A DNA stretch of 64,000 bases from Dipteris shenzhenensis (lineage: Eukaryota; Polypodiophyta; Polypodiopsida; Gleicheniales): the NCBI GenBank assembly GCA_047967505.1, contig CM106540.1, one strand, 5' to 3'. The translations under genes were made by a program, and so were the position numbers. Positions 9,001 to 20,100 of the stretch are shown here, piece after piece. The notes beneath the pieces are model-generated. The model searched no databases. It saw only the letters and a list, made by a program, of their open reading frames with translations, and had not been told where the DNA came from. Each line of letters begins with the position of its first letter. Within the stretch, counting starts at the first letter, position 1.

Positions 9001-12000
9001 TGTGTTTGTGAAAGCTGCAACAAGCCTGCTTAGGCTGAGCACCAGGTGAGTCTGGATTTCCTTTGTAGTGTCGTTTGGAATCTCTATTTAGTCGCCATCT
9101 TTCGGGTTATGAACCCTCAAGTGCTATTTCATGTGAAAGACTTCATATTTCATGTGTTGTGATTACTTCTCTTTGTAAAGAGCGACACACTTCGAAATCC
9201 AACAAGTGGTATGAGAGCATCATCATGGTCTTTGTGAGGATCTGTGAAAATCTGTCAAGAAGCTTCGAAGAGTCTGAGAGTAGTCAAAATCTGTGTGGAT
9301 ATTGAGCAATCTTCTCTGAAGGTCTGTGTTTTTGTTGGTCATGGTCTTTGGGAGTATACAGAGAAGCACATCTACACTTTTGGTTGCGACGACCTAACCT
9401 CAGTCATTTCGGTTAATTGAATTAATTTGGCATGTTGGTCTTCATGCTTTCTGTTCTATTTCTAATAAGATACCTTGCTTAAATGGTTATGAGACTATGC
9501 TGGTGGTGACCTTCTCAGGAAAGGTTTTCCAGTAAAGTACAAAAGATTAGTCAAATTTTTTATATCAGAGGTGATAATACTTGTGCATTATACTTCACAT
9601 GGTAAAGAGGGATTGGATTGGCCTTTCTTATATCCCAACATGGTAAGGTTGATGCTCTTGATAAGATTAAAGTGGCTGGTGATGTGTCTCCCTCTTGTCC
9701 AGCGACCTACTCAAATGGATTCTAGCCCTTGGGAATGCAATGGAATATGATGTGGATTTCAACCGAATGTTCTTCATTGACCAAGTATCTTGCAGCTTTT
9801 GTGTTGGCAGGGGATTGTGAACTTGATGATTATGCGTTTTGAGGACACTTTTTTCAAGCTTTATAGTTGATCCTGTGTGGATGGCAATCATTTAAAGCTG
9901 TCTTATGTGTCATTTTTCTTTTATGTGGACAGCAATTCGTTGGTGTGTGGGCAGCAGCTTCTTGTTCTCTCCTTAGTCTTGTGTGGACAGCCGTGTTACA
10001 GTAGAAGTTTCTTTAGTATTTCGAATTTGGCAGTAGTTTCCTTTAGTTGGTTTTCTTCCCCTACTCAGTTCAAGGGGGGGCTGTTGGCATTTCTTGGGTG
10101 ACCCTCGTAGGGGAGGTCATGTTGCAACTCAAATGTCTAAAGAGGTGAAAAGCTGCATCCATCTATGTCATTTCTTATGTAGGAGCCTTTGTGGTAGCTT
10201 TGTCATTTTCTTATGTCAGGAGCCTTTGTGGCTGTGTCCATCCATCACTGTGTCTGTGTAAGCTGCAACAAGCCTGGTCAGGCTGAGCAGCAGGTCATTG
10301 ACTCTGGATCTCCTTTGTAGTGTTGTTTAGAATCTCTAATTAGTCGCCATCTTTTGAGTTTTAACTGCAAGTGCTATTTTATGTGAAAGTCTTCATATTT
10401 CACGTGTTGTGATCACTTCGCTTTGTAATGAGAGATACATTTTGAAATCCAACATATATCATGCTTATGTTGTAGAAAATATCGATGCTTATTTAGAGGC
10501 CCGTCAAACTTAGAAATTATTTCAAAAATTTACATTTTCTAAGCAAGAAGCATCATAAATTAGTCAAAATTGACTGCAGTTTATGGTGGTGATTTCTCAA
10601 TTGAGAAATTCAATTGATTTTTTATGTGAAAAAGTGGAGTACCCCATGTGCAATCACTCATAAGGCACGCATGATTGCTGGAACACAACCACATCTGTGT
10701 TACCCTTGCTCACTTAGGCTGTTAACAATATTAAAAGAGCATGTGACTCATCTCTTCTCTTGAATGTTAGTAGATGCAGGAATCACCCATATTAGTCCAC
10801 TTGTGAATAACCTTTATGTGAATGTAGAGGAGGGTTGGGTTATATTTTCTCTGATTGGAAATCTTTTGGATTAGGGACAGTCTCTTTACGTTCCTTGCAT
10901 TTTGGGTGATCTTTTCATGTTTTCTGTGGGTGTTCAACAAAACTCAAATTTGATGAATATATTAGTTTCTGGGAAACAATCTCAGAATTATCCTGAGGTT
11001 CTTGGAGTGTCCTGTAAAATAGCCAACTGGCAAATATATGCCTCTTATTCGATCTATAGTGTCCATCTTGGAGCAGCAGCATTGATGTCCTTACCATTTG
11101 TTATTTGAGAATATAAAAGATTTTTAGTGTTACAAGTGCCTCTGTAGTGAAGGTATGGACAAAGAACCAACTTTTCAACAGCAGATTTGTGATGCTTTTA
11201 ATCTGTGAACTGTGTTCAAATCTTCTTTCAATCTGTAAATTATGTCAGGAATACCCTTTTTTTGCAGATGTAGAGTCGATATGGCTTCTCATTACACAAT
11301 AATCATTTTACTAAAAGTTTAGATGTTAGCACCATAGATATCGTGGATGCACTTTTAGCAAGTTGGTACAGGATCAAATCAAAGTGCAGCCATACTACAA
11401 GATCCAAAAAGCTGTTGATTGGAATGACCTTCTCTGAGTACTGTTCTATTTTAGATTATGTTGCGAACTTTAACTTTTGTTATACGGATCAAACATTTAG
11501 GTATGTATTTTTTACAGATGGATATTAAAGAGAGGGCTTCTCATGAATTGCTGACATGGTTTGGTAGGTGCAATGCCAAGAATTGTATATGGAACAATCA
11601 GCTATATATTTTTTACGGATATATATTAAATAGGGTTTCTCGCTAATTCCTGACATGGTTTGGTAGGTGCAAAGCCGAAAATTGTAGTGGCCACAGAAAT
11701 GCTGGTGGCTGGAGGTCAGTTCCGCTCATTTGCGGCTCATTCGTTGGCAGACATATGGATTCAACGAGCCAAGGAACAGAGATTGGAGGTTATGCATCCC
11801 CTTGATCTTATCAAATTATGTAATCAAAATGCCATTTCTGTAGAGAATCAAGATCAGAAATTTGAGCAAAGTGTTGAAATCTCTGGTAACACTTCAACAA
11901 TGGAAGAGAAACATTCATGGCCAGAGTCTTCCATAGTTATTGTACAGTCAAAGGCAATATTGACAGCTATTCAGGAAGCGAGCCAATTACTTGAAACTGC

Positions 12001-12118
12001 ACATGAAGGAGGAGTTGTATGTGTTACTGGATCATTGCATGCAATATCAGCAGTCCTCTCTGTGGCATCCTCAGACTTAATGTGTTGTTCATCAATTGTG
12101 GGGAAATTTTCAAATTAA
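4387..12118 (+). CDS. DHFS: Dihydrofolate synthase (FolC family), last four exons
   Basis: The C-terminal half of a FolC/Mur-ligase-type protein, which couples glutamate to dihydropteroate using ATP in folate synthesis; the plant enzyme is mitochondrial (family knowledge). Exons 4387-4486, 5404-5535, 5729-5860 and 11667-12118 join in one frame without stops. Seen in order: [13 protein letters not shown], the GxHQxxNA motif at the end of the central domain; LVLDGAHT, the DxAHT motif of the C-terminal ligase domain; [10 protein letters not shown], the DKD motif; and [10 protein letters not shown] close to the C-terminus. Introns are 917, 193 and 5,806 bp; the second is GC-AG. The stop is TAA at 12116-12118. 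Exons for the N-terminal P-loop domain are not visible, so the gene continues outside the window or is a 5'-truncated relic. The clean frame and splice sites argue for a live or recently live gene. A folylpolyglutamate synthase paralogue is possible but fits less well. Confidence 0.85.
5404..5535 (+). CDS. DHFS: Folate-gene exon with GC donor
   Basis: The acceptor is TTTTGCAAG at 5403. The frame runs from WRIKESAIW to LVLDG and ends with one base of an Ala codon. The only position that keeps the DGAHT motif in frame is GGAG|GCAAGT, so the donor dinucleotide is GC (5536-5537). Confidence 0.85.
5729..5860 (+). CDS. DHFS: Folate-gene exon with the DKD motif
   Basis: Acceptor TTCTTGCAG at 5728 and donor TTGG|GTATGT at 5861. 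It begins by completing the Ala of DGAHT and carries [13 protein letters not shown], the family signature of the C-terminal ligase domain. Confidence 0.88.
6018..6072. repeat. Compound (CT)n-(CA)n microsatellite
   Basis: A CT run, a short interruption, more CT, then an uninterrupted AC run. It lies within the last intron of the folate gene. Confidence 0.9.
6080..6692 (-). pseudogene. LINE 3' end (zf-RVT region), antisense in intron
   Basis: Read on the minus strand, about 6,692-6,420 encodes the C-terminal zinc-binding region that follows reverse transcriptase in plant LINEs: [20 protein letters not shown], then [15 protein letters not shown], then [14 protein letters not shown], with a stop replacing one position between the two metal-ligand clusters. 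The rest down to about 6,080 reads as decayed tail. The frame appears to resume for about 15 codons at 8,530-8,575, on the far side of the inserted LTR element. Confidence 0.65.
6693..7048 (+). repeat. 5' LTR of gag-only element
   Basis: Starts TGTTGGAC and ends GGTTTAACA. It shares with the 3' LTR the long block from TTTGTCTAGGTTAG to the end. It keeps an internal segment (about 6,780-6,880) that the 3' LTR lacks. Confidence 0.85.
7051..7062 (+). promoter_or_regulatory. Primer-binding site (initiator tRNA-Met)
   Basis: TGGTATCAGAGC, two bases after the end of the 5' LTR. This exact sequence is the usual plant Ty1/copia primer-binding site, complementary to the 3' end of initiator tRNA-Met. 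Confidence 0.9.
7166..7958 (+). pseudogene. Decayed copia-type gag
   Basis: Begins ATG with [17 protein letters not shown], a degraded form of the usual start of copia gag. It continues in shifting frames ([53 protein letters not shown]). It ends with a zinc knuckle ([11 protein letters not shown], with the last Cys lost or shifted), a short acidic tail containing [17 protein letters not shown], and a stop at 7956-7958. At least three frame changes are needed. The coding region stops after the gag, so this is the whole coding content of the element. Confidence 0.75.
8249..8529 (+). repeat. 3' LTR of gag-only element
   Basis: Directly follows the purine run GAGGGGGG (8241-8248). It starts TGTTGGAGACAAAC and ends GGTTTAACA. 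About 90 bp shorter than the 5' LTR because of an internal deletion after GAATTATCTCGAGCT. Confidence 0.85.
9207..9218 (+). promoter_or_regulatory. Primer-binding site with one mismatch
   Basis: TGGTATGAGAGC, two bases after the LTR end CCAACA. It differs from the initiator tRNA-Met site only at the seventh base. Confidence 0.75.
10082..10454 (+). repeat. 3' LTR of non-coding element
   Basis: 373 bp between the purine run ending at 10,080 and the terminal CCAACA. It aligns with the region ending at 9,204; the first ~100 bp of the two copies have diverged strongly. Confidence 0.75.
10455..11506. other. Remainder of the last folate-gene intron
   Basis: AT-rich sequence with no recognisable coding family on either strand. 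The only sizeable open frames (68 and 60 codons near 10,902-11,108) lie over each other on opposite strands and show no motif. Confidence 0.5.
11507..11687. repeat. 99-bp tandem duplication spanning a 3' splice site
   Basis: The segment from a T-rich run through TGACATGGTTTGGTAGGTGCA to AATTGTA occurs at about 11,507-11,588 and again at about 11,607-11,687, offset by 99 bp. Both copies contain the TTTGGTAG acceptor and the first ~20 bases of the terminal exon. Only the downstream copy leads into the open exon; the upstream copy reaches an in-frame stop after about 20 codons. Confidence 0.8.
11667..12118 (+). CDS. DHFS: Folate-gene terminal exon
   Basis: The acceptor TTTGGTAG at 11659-11666 is followed by an open frame from [11 protein letters not shown] through [10 protein letters not shown] to a TAA stop. 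The protein runs about 20 residues past the usual C-terminal helix. The acceptor has an older-looking copy 99 bp upstream. Confidence 0.85.
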
Positions 12119-15100
12119 GTTTTAGAATAGTAAAATGTTCATGATGTATTTTGGTACAAGCTTGCAACACCAGATTCTTGTCATCTCCAGTAATTTGTCC
12201 CTCACTGCTCTTCTGCCTTGGCACGGAGCTTGGTATCTGCTTTTGAGAACACAGATGCTTCACTGGAACATCCTCAAGATTGACAATATCCTTCTATGCA
12301 GGAGGCGAGGATAGGGATATACACTAAAAATGTAGAAACAAAGATAAGGTGCCTCAATTGATTAGTGCCCTTTTTTATTGGTCGCCCAAAATGTAAGGTA
12401 TTTACAGCAATACATGGAAAAGGACGCTTCAACATTGAGCAGTTGTACATTGACATTACTTGTTTTATTGAGGATATGAGATTGGCAGCCTTGCAAATTC
12501 AAATATTTAGACAGACTTTCTCATCAAATTGCAAAGGCTGTCCGTTGCAGAAAATGTTTAGAACAGATCCTCTCATCAAATCTCAAAGGCTGTCCCTTGC
12601 AGCATATGAAACATGGAGTAGCACAGAATATATGTGACGCTTCTACATTGACAGTTGCAGACACTAGGGACTATTTTATCAATAGAGATGAGTTTTGCAG
12701 TATTGCACCTCATTTAATGTGTCAGACCACATTTTCTCGTCAGATGTGAAGGCTGTCCTATGAAACATGGACTAGTAAACGAAGCATGTGTCTTTCACTT
12801 TTACAATTCTGAGGGCAGGTGTCATACATTTGACATCTTGAAGAAGATAAGATGTATCTCCCCTAATGATGCCCTTGTTTATTGATGTGGGCACTCGTGA
12901 CTTACCTAGGAAGTGAAGTTTCTCAGCTAAGGGATATGTAGGTAAAACAGTATTAAGAGTTTTTCTCTAAAGTCGAAGGTTCTGGATTGTTGTTGAGGCC
13001 TGTTACAATTGTCTCAATGAGCAGTTGTAGATGGAGATCACAGTTATAATGGGTTTTATGGGTTTGAACTGTCCTCATGTACATTCTTGTTGTAATGAAA
13101 TGCTGTTTCTTCTAAGGAACTGGTCAGATATACATCCTACGAGGAAGGAGTCAACAGTTCTGTGTGAGGTGTGGGTTTTGTGTTCCTGTAGATCCTGTTT
13201 TGATAAGACATATTAGTGGCAATTTGTTTCTCATCTTTCGCTTGCTTTTCCACCCTTGCCTTTCTCCTAATTTTTTGTTACATGTTTCTAGCCTCGCTTC
13301 TCCCTTTTTAGTCCCTTCTCTCCTGCAACCTTATGACAATCGTGTTATGGTTTGGGAAACTTTGTAGTTTATGATCGATTCCCCAACCACAAAGATAAGA
13401 CATCCAATCACACAAATGAAACTTTGATTTTTGATGTCTGATTCTTCACCTGGTCGATCCATAAAACTAATAGAATGGCAAAACAAGAGATTTTGGAGTA
13501 CAACATGCCTTCTATGCAACTTTGAGGCTCCACGTGTATGACTGACATGAATGAAAATCAAACTGTGTGTCATTAGTATAAGTCTAATAAGCCTTTGGCT
13601 TGCTTATAGTATTTCAGTTCTTGCATTTCAATGTCTTCCTCCCACCAAAGTTGGAGGATTCTATTGTCTTATATAACATATCTCTTCTTTTGGATGTTAT
13701 TGAGTTTTCTAAGATTGGAAAAGTGCACTTTGGTGATTTCTTTGCATGATAGTAACTTCATTTTCATTTGCCACCAATCGTCTACACGCTCATGGTATAT
13801 TAATCTCCAATATTTTGTATCATAGTTTCTTCACCTCTTGCCTTTCCACCTGTCACTTTCTAAGCGGAGTCCAATGAGAAACCTTCTTCTATGCAGTTTA
13901 TAGATTCACCCTTAAATAGAATGAAATAATATTCAGTAGTAATGCAAGGGAACATATAAAAATTGTATTATTTATTGAAATCATCAATGATAGATCAATT
14001 ATGTAGTTTAATTACATAAATCAATCCTTTTTGGGACAAAAATGGCTCTAGCTTATGCTTCTTTCGACTTGGTCTTGCACCGTCCTTGGCTCATCTAATA
14101 AGAGAATGCCAAGTGATTTAATTTTCTTATTGCAAGGGGATTCGTAAATGTATGCTAGCCCTGCGATGGCTAAGATTCCATGGAGGGGTCTAGATCGCTT
14201 GTCTTAAGTGTAAGCTCCCTCTCAGAGAGGCCTTTCTTATGGCATTGTTTGGTGGGTGCACTACGAATGGGCTCTTTCTTGGATGCCAGATGTATGGCTT
14301 CCTCAGCTTGCTCGTCTTGTTCACATCCAAGGGAGACAATCCTGCATTTGCTTTAGACTTGCCCGGTTGCTCGTGATTTTCTTTCCAATTTGGGACTTAC
14401 CTTCGTGCTCGATTTCCTAGCATCTCATTTGGCAGGCAGCTTTGGATATTTGAGAGGTATGCCTTTACATTGGACTACGTTTAGTTCTTGAATTAGTGTC
14501 GTTATTGGGCACTGTGGGCTTTTTATATCATGCCTGTAACTCTTAGATGTATGGACACTCCTCTATGGATATTTATCACTTCTTCGGTTCCCCCCTTCAT
14601 TGCTTCCTTTAGGATGCACATTTTATGGGAGATCTTCGTTTAGCCTAGCTAGAAGTGTTCTTCCATTGCTTTTAGTTTTGTTGTACTTGTTCTTCTTCGC
14701 CAGAGCAACTATGACTTTTTTTTAAATGCTTTCTTCAAGTTTATGAGTAGTAGTTGTTTCACTTTGACATAGCTATGAGTGTACATTCTTTTTAATGAGA
14801 TGTTCTTTTACAAAAAAAGTGTGTCTGTGTGTCTGTGCACGCGAGCAGTCAAAGCTTCTCCAAAGAGGAGCAACTTTTACTCGAAAACTAAGAACAGTGA
14901 AAGAAGGCTTCTAACTGGGTTGAAGAAAGATCTAATAGTACACTAGCTTTTACAAAAAATGTGTGTGTATGTGTTTTTAGATTAAAAAGTTCTATCAATA
15001 ATTGAGGCATACAATTAATTCCATCAATTTGATAAAAAGTAAAAATGGAAAACATATAAGGAAAAAATATTTGAAGCATCTATATATACCTTTGTAAGAA

Positions 15101-15937
15101 TAGAATTTGAGACAACTAAGTTGTAAAATGTAACTAGAGTTTGTAAAAATTTGCACCAAAATTAAGAAATTTTAATAATATTTAGTTTGACAAACACAAT
15201 ATTGAAAAAAGATGTTGAATTCTTAGGGAGTCCAGGTTCCGAGGTTAGGGTCCACTTACCTATCACCATCCAAACAAACTAGGTGTTAGAATATCATAGT
15301 TACGTTTGGGTAAATAGTTAATGCATGTTTCTCCTGATGTATTATCGCTTTACCTAGGAATATGGAAAACCATATGGATTCTCAGATAATTAAAAAAAAA
15401 TTTAAGTCACTAGAGAAGTTTAAGTCACAAGTGGAGTAAAGAGCGAATAATTGCATGGGTTGAGAAGGTATTAGAGGAGGTATGGGAGGCATAGTGTGCT
15501 TGGTGTGTGGGGTAGTTAAAAAGAGAATGTAAATGAGAGATTTCACAAGAGGTACATAAAAGAAAAATTCATGGTTGGGAAATATACATGTTGTGTGTGC
15601 GCGTAAAGAAATAAGTGTGCGTGTGAGATACATTTACTAATCAAAATTATTGTGTGCGTGTGTATGCACACGCACAAGATTGAATAATTGACTAAGGAAT
15701 TGGGTTATAATATTCAATATATGATAATAGGTTCGATGTTGCTAATAGAACATCAAAACATTTGGCAATGGCCTACTTTTGTAGATGAAGCCTATCCATC
15801 AGAATGTAAATCGTGTAGTTTTGGTCAAGCATAGCATTGCTCTTTTTGGTTCTCAGACACAAGAGGTTTGTCAAGATTAAAAAGATGACACTCCTGAATG
15901 CATGGCTATAGGAGGAGAAGATGATAAGCTTTCTTAG
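12119..15937. other. Unassigned 3' flank of the folate gene
   Basis: No gene recognised. The first part is presumably 3' UTR; no strong AATAAA signal stands out. A short word close to CTCATCAAATTGCAAAGGCTGTCC recurs near 12,520, 12,571 and 12,740. T-rich and GT-rich stretches occur near 14,820 and 15,590-15,670. Open frames are short and lack motifs. Confidence 0.4.
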
Positions 15938-16094
15938 CAATAAGATCTACAAATGGAAATGGAGAATGCCCGGATCTTCCAATCTAGCAGAGAAAGATCA
16001 ATTAGTAAGCGGGGACAATAAGATCTACAAATGGAAATGGAGAATGACTCGGATCTTTCAATCTAGCAAAGAAAGATAAGTTAGTAAGTGGGGA
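15938..16094. repeat. 78-bp tandem duplication (2 copies)
   Basis: Units at 15938-16015 and 16016-16094 both begin CAATAAGATCTACAAATGG and end near TTAGTAAGYGGGGA. They differ by a few substitutions and one or two small indels. Confidence 0.75.
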
Positions 16095-16095
16095 A

Positions 16096-17621
16096 AATGG
16101 CTTAAATGGATGTAGCATTGTAGTGAGAATACACCAAATAGGCCTATGATGCATCCCCAAACAAAATTTCCTCCTAGCTTAAGAAAAAGAAAATGTAAGA
16201 CCCCAATCATCCACGACATCATCTATGGTAGAGAAACCTAATTGATACAGAAAATATGTCTTTTTAGGTTGAAGACAAGCTATCGGGAATCAAAGACACG
16301 GCTGCAATGAATACTCTTTAAACGAAATGTATTTCCACGATCCAGAGGAGTACCTAACCAATGCAGATGTGCTAGAAGAAGATGCCAATCATGGAGCAGA
16401 TGAGGATAGCTAGGAATACAGCCATGTAGATGCCCAAAATAACATTCGACAGAGTAGGAATCCAATGGCCAAAGGCATCAATACAAAGTTAGGTAAAGTC
16501 TTTGCTTGGATGCCATAGGAATTGATTGCCTTGATGATGATGCTCCAATTGGATGCCTCATTCCATGGCAATTCATGAAAGTTATCGGGGCTGATAAAGT
16601 GTAGTTCATTGAACAAAAACCAATGGCCATTGAGGGGAGTGTTGAGTTTTGGTCCCTTTGGTTTCTTTAGCTTTATCTTAATCAGGAGAGGCCCTTCGGT
16701 TTTCGTGCCCTTTCACTTTGAGAATTGGTTTGATGCCATTCAATCTGAGAGGTGGGGGTTTGGAGGATGTGGAGGTAAGAGAGCCTCGGTTGCTCAAATT
16801 GTGAATGAGAAAAAGGACCTCTCTTTCCTTAAAGAATTTATATATGAAGGGATCTAGGGTTTAGCACCCCACAATTGATTAGCTATCAGATCATTGTCCT
16901 CTCATTATCTCTCCTTTCAATCATTAGATCCTCCCACATGGAATCATGGGCATTTAAGACTGTACTTTTTTGGGAGTTTGCGACCCATTTTGGTGCTTTC
17001 CCTTAACATGATCCCACTTAATTGCCCTATTAATCTTGACTTTATGCATAATGGACCTTGATTGGTACCCATCACAAAAGTTGAACTTTGGGATTTTCTT
17101 AGTGTATTAAACTACCAAAATAATTTGATCTTCATTCCATTGATTCGCTTTAGTAGCTCATTTCCTTCTAGACCCCTAGTGTTGTAGTTCCATTTTCAAA
17201 GCATTTTTTGATTCGATGAGGCCTTACCCATTTCTGATATTGATTCTGCTTCATCCCTCCTAGTGGGGCACTATGTAACAATATGAGTATCTTGTATTTG
17301 CAGGTTAGTTTCTTGTCTGGCGGTCATGCAATTCCTTCATCCTTCACTAGATTAAGTCTTGTATCTAGGATTCCCTCATTCTCAATGTCTTCTTTTTTTC
17401 CATTCATGTGGTATATAGCCATCTTAAGGCTTGGAACCAAGAATTCCACTAGCCACCTAAGGCTTGGCAAAAGGAATTCCATTGGCACAAGGAATTCCAA
17501 TAGTATGATTGCTTCGGACCTAAATACCAACTCAAATGGAGTGTGCTTCATTTTGAAATTAAAAACCTATGGGTAGGCCCATATTGCTATTTAGTGCTAG
17601 TTATCCCAATCATCTAGGCGC
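16096..17621. other. Unassigned stretch, possible LTR start
   Basis: Overlapping short open frames at 16,280-16,857 on both strands match nothing recognised. TTGAGGGGAG followed by TGTTGAGTTTTGG near 16,628-16,645 resembles a polypurine tract plus LTR start, but no second LTR was found. Near 17,430-17,500 the word AAGGAATTCCA recurs three times in slightly different forms. Confidence 0.35.
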
Positions 17622-17939
17622 TCATTCACCATCTCGCGGAGAATCATACGAAAAACCACCATCAATAATGATCTCCAACCTACCCTCACCTTGAATAGGA
17701 ATAGCAGGTGGAGTTATCACCAAAGAAGATGTTACTTGATTGCCATCGAAGGGCTTGGGACATCTTGTGGTAAGAGTCATATGCTTAGAAGCACCACTAT
17801 CTAGGATCCACTCCCAAGAGTCATTAGTGGTGAGAGTAGCCACATCCTTGCTTGAAGAATATTGCTTTATATCATTGATGTCATAAGGAAGGAATTCGCC
17901 ATCCACATAAGAAATCAACAATATACGATCCACATGTGA
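17622..17939 (-). pseudogene. Ty1/copia protease fragment
   Basis: An open minus-strand frame of 103 codons containing WEWILDSGASKHMT, the aspartic protease active-site motif (DSGAS) in its usual copia setting between gag and integrase. Downstream residues (VITPPAIPIQGEG) are weakly protease-like. Flanking gag and integrase are not found on this strand, so it is an isolated fragment. Confidence 0.75.
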
Positions 17940-18189
17940 ACGGTGAAGTCAAAGCAACTCTCAGGGAAACCAAACCAGGCCTCTGCCACCGCTTCTGAGG
18001 GACTCGACCTTGTGGTCCACCAAGGTCACCCTTGCCCACCTTGAAACCTAAGATAAGAGAACATTTAACAAGGTTGGAGAGACTCTCTCTCTCTCCTTTC
18101 CCTCTCTTTTATAGATCCATTAGCAAAGTTAATTGAGAAGTTACGATTGACAATGGGATTTACAACCTCTCCACCCTCTCTTGCCTTAT

Positions 18190-18560
18190 AGGTACCGAGT
18201 TTGGTGATTTATGGCATTTTTGCTATGGTCACTTGAATGTGGATCACTATAATGGGATTTTTTGGGACTAGACAGTGGATGGCTTTGCATACATGGGTAG
18301 CAAGTAGGGACAATGCCACTCATGCATAAATGGCAATAAGTATCATGGGTAATAATTTTGAAGCAAGCTACTACAACCCCTATAAATTGCTCACACTGAT
18401 CTTTGTAGACCTACATAGACCTGATCCTAGGTGGAGCCCTTTTTTCATGCTACTTGTGGATGATTACTGTAGGTTTTCATGGGTGTATTTCCTACCCCAC
18501 AAGGATGGAGAAGGTGCATTAACAACAAATTCAAGGTATCAACTTGTATTTGCATAGCAA
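18190..18560 (+). pseudogene. Ty1/copia integrase fragment
   Basis: The first part resembles the integrase zinc-binding region (DLWHFCYGHLNVDHYNG). The second is the start of the catalytic core (LIFVDLHRPDP, with the first Asp, then FFMLLVDDYCRFSWVYFLPH). It has stops and lies opposite in strand to the nearby protease fragment, so the two are not one intact element. Confidence 0.75.
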
Positions 18561-18747
18561 CATTTCATACTTGTTTCATCATGATTATATGAAGGTGTGT
18601 TAACCCAAACTTGGAGTTGAAGTTCTAAATATTTTTACCTTTTTTCTATCAAATGTATAAAGCAATATTTTTATGGAAGGTATACAAGATCAATTTCTAT
18701 AAAAAATTTAGCAGTTCGCTATGTCAATCATTGGAATAGGTGCCGAT

Positions 18748-18833
18748 GATTGTCATGTATATTGACAGAAATACTGATAGTTATTCTAATGATTGTCATG
18801 TATATTGACAAAAATACTGATAGTTATTCTAAT
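18748..18833. repeat. 43-bp tandem duplication (2 copies)
   Basis: Units 18748-18790 and 18791-18833 start GATTGTCATGTATATTGACA and differ at one base. Confidence 0.8.
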
Positions 18834-19020
18834 AGATATACCAATTGTAGCTTGGCTACTGACACCTTGCTACACTTTTCAATCAGACATCTTTCTTTAG
18901 TTGGAAACAAATTCTAAGTAAATAAAAGTGTTACAAATAAGCATTAGAAACAACCCCTTCTGTAGTAGTGCTACACATGTCACATGATTTAGGTCCTAGG
19001 GAGAAGATCTACTTGAGGAA

Positions 19021-19249
19021 TACCATATCACACAGACAATAATGTCTTGATTTCTTCATTAATCATAATTATTTATTAGCCCATAAAGGATTGTCTTCTT
19101 AGGTTAAGAGCTAAAATGTATACATTTCTTGGGAGTACCATATCACACATACAATAATGGCTTGGTTTCCTCATTAATCATAATTCTTTCTTAGCCACAA
19201 AGGATTGTCTCCTTAGGTTAAGAGCTATAATGTATACATTTCTTGGTTC
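19021..19249. repeat. 115-bp tandem duplication (2 copies)
   Basis: Units begin TACCATATCACACA at 19,021 and 19,136 and end near TGTATACATTTCTTGG. They differ by several substitutions and a one-base indel. Confidence 0.8.
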
Positions 19250-19274
19250 AAATTAGGATCTCACACATACACAT

Positions 19275-19343
19275 GCATAATACATACATACATACATACA
19301 TGCTTGCATGCATGCATGCATCATACATACATACATACATACA
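19275..19343. repeat. (CATA)n / (CATG)n tetranucleotide repeat
   Basis: Runs of CATA interrupted by CATG units, giving palindromic GCATGCATGC words. Confidence 0.85.
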
Positions 19344-20100
19344 GATGGTCACCAACATCTTCTTTTGCAAATCAGGTGTACTTTTTCAAGTTTCTAACAA
19401 AGGAGAAAAGTGAACTATGGAATCACATACAAACATAATGCAGTCTTAACAAAGTACATCATTCAGAAAATTACAGGCATGGACAATCTTGTTACTCCCA
19501 CAATGTTGAGGACAGAAGGTCAGACTATAATAGATGAGTATACAAAGGGAATTTTACTTTTTTCCTTCAAGTTCTACATTTTTTTTACAATGTCAATTTA
19601 GACAAGCTCCTTTTGACAGATAGAAAGACAACAAATGTCATATTGGCTGAGTTCACCAACCCGTTCCAAATTCAATCTATGCAAAAAAAAAAGAGTCATC
19701 GATAAAGATAGAATGTGTAGCTGCGATTATTGACTTTCCTTTAACGAGTACAAGTATACAAAGAAAATTTGAAGCTCTTTGTGACTCCAACCAAGAGCAA
19801 TGTGGTGGCACAACCAGGTACATTATTTATTCCAAAATTAAAGTACATCGGTAGCAATATTTCATGCACATGTAAAACAACTCATAGTATTTCACTATGC
19901 TATTTCGCATAGGAAATGTTGAAGAAGCCAATAACAAAATACACAAGGTCCATATTACATATATTGTATTCATTGCATCGCTATAGGAAAATGATACACT
20001 GGACACACAAGTAATCTAAAAAATGTCTTGAACAACACTAAATTGATCCACCTCAAAAATGAAACATTATGTCAACAAGTTCAAACCATATAGAAGGATA
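19344..20100. other. Unassigned stretch before the gypsy fragment
   Basis: AT-rich, no recognised coding family. It may hold more of the decayed element whose integrase tail follows at 20,101, but no motif could be read. Confidence 0.35.

Larger units (their letters stand above)
8743..10454 (+). mobile_element. Non-coding, non-autonomous LTR retrotransposon
   Basis: The 3' LTR is 10082-10454: it starts TGTTGGCATTTCTTGGG just after the purine run AAGGGGGGG and ends GAAATCCAACA. A related LTR ends at 9204 with the same GAAATCCAACA, followed at 9207-9218 by TGGTATGAGAGC, one mismatch from the tRNA-Met primer-binding site. The LTRs share a long block (GGAGCCTTTGTGGCTGTGTC through TTCATATTTCA). 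The start of the 5' LTR is uncertain; TGTTGG at 8743 is the best candidate, but similarity may begin near 8,640. The interior of about 880 bp has no recognisable gag or pol. No matching target-site duplication was found. Confidence 0.7.
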
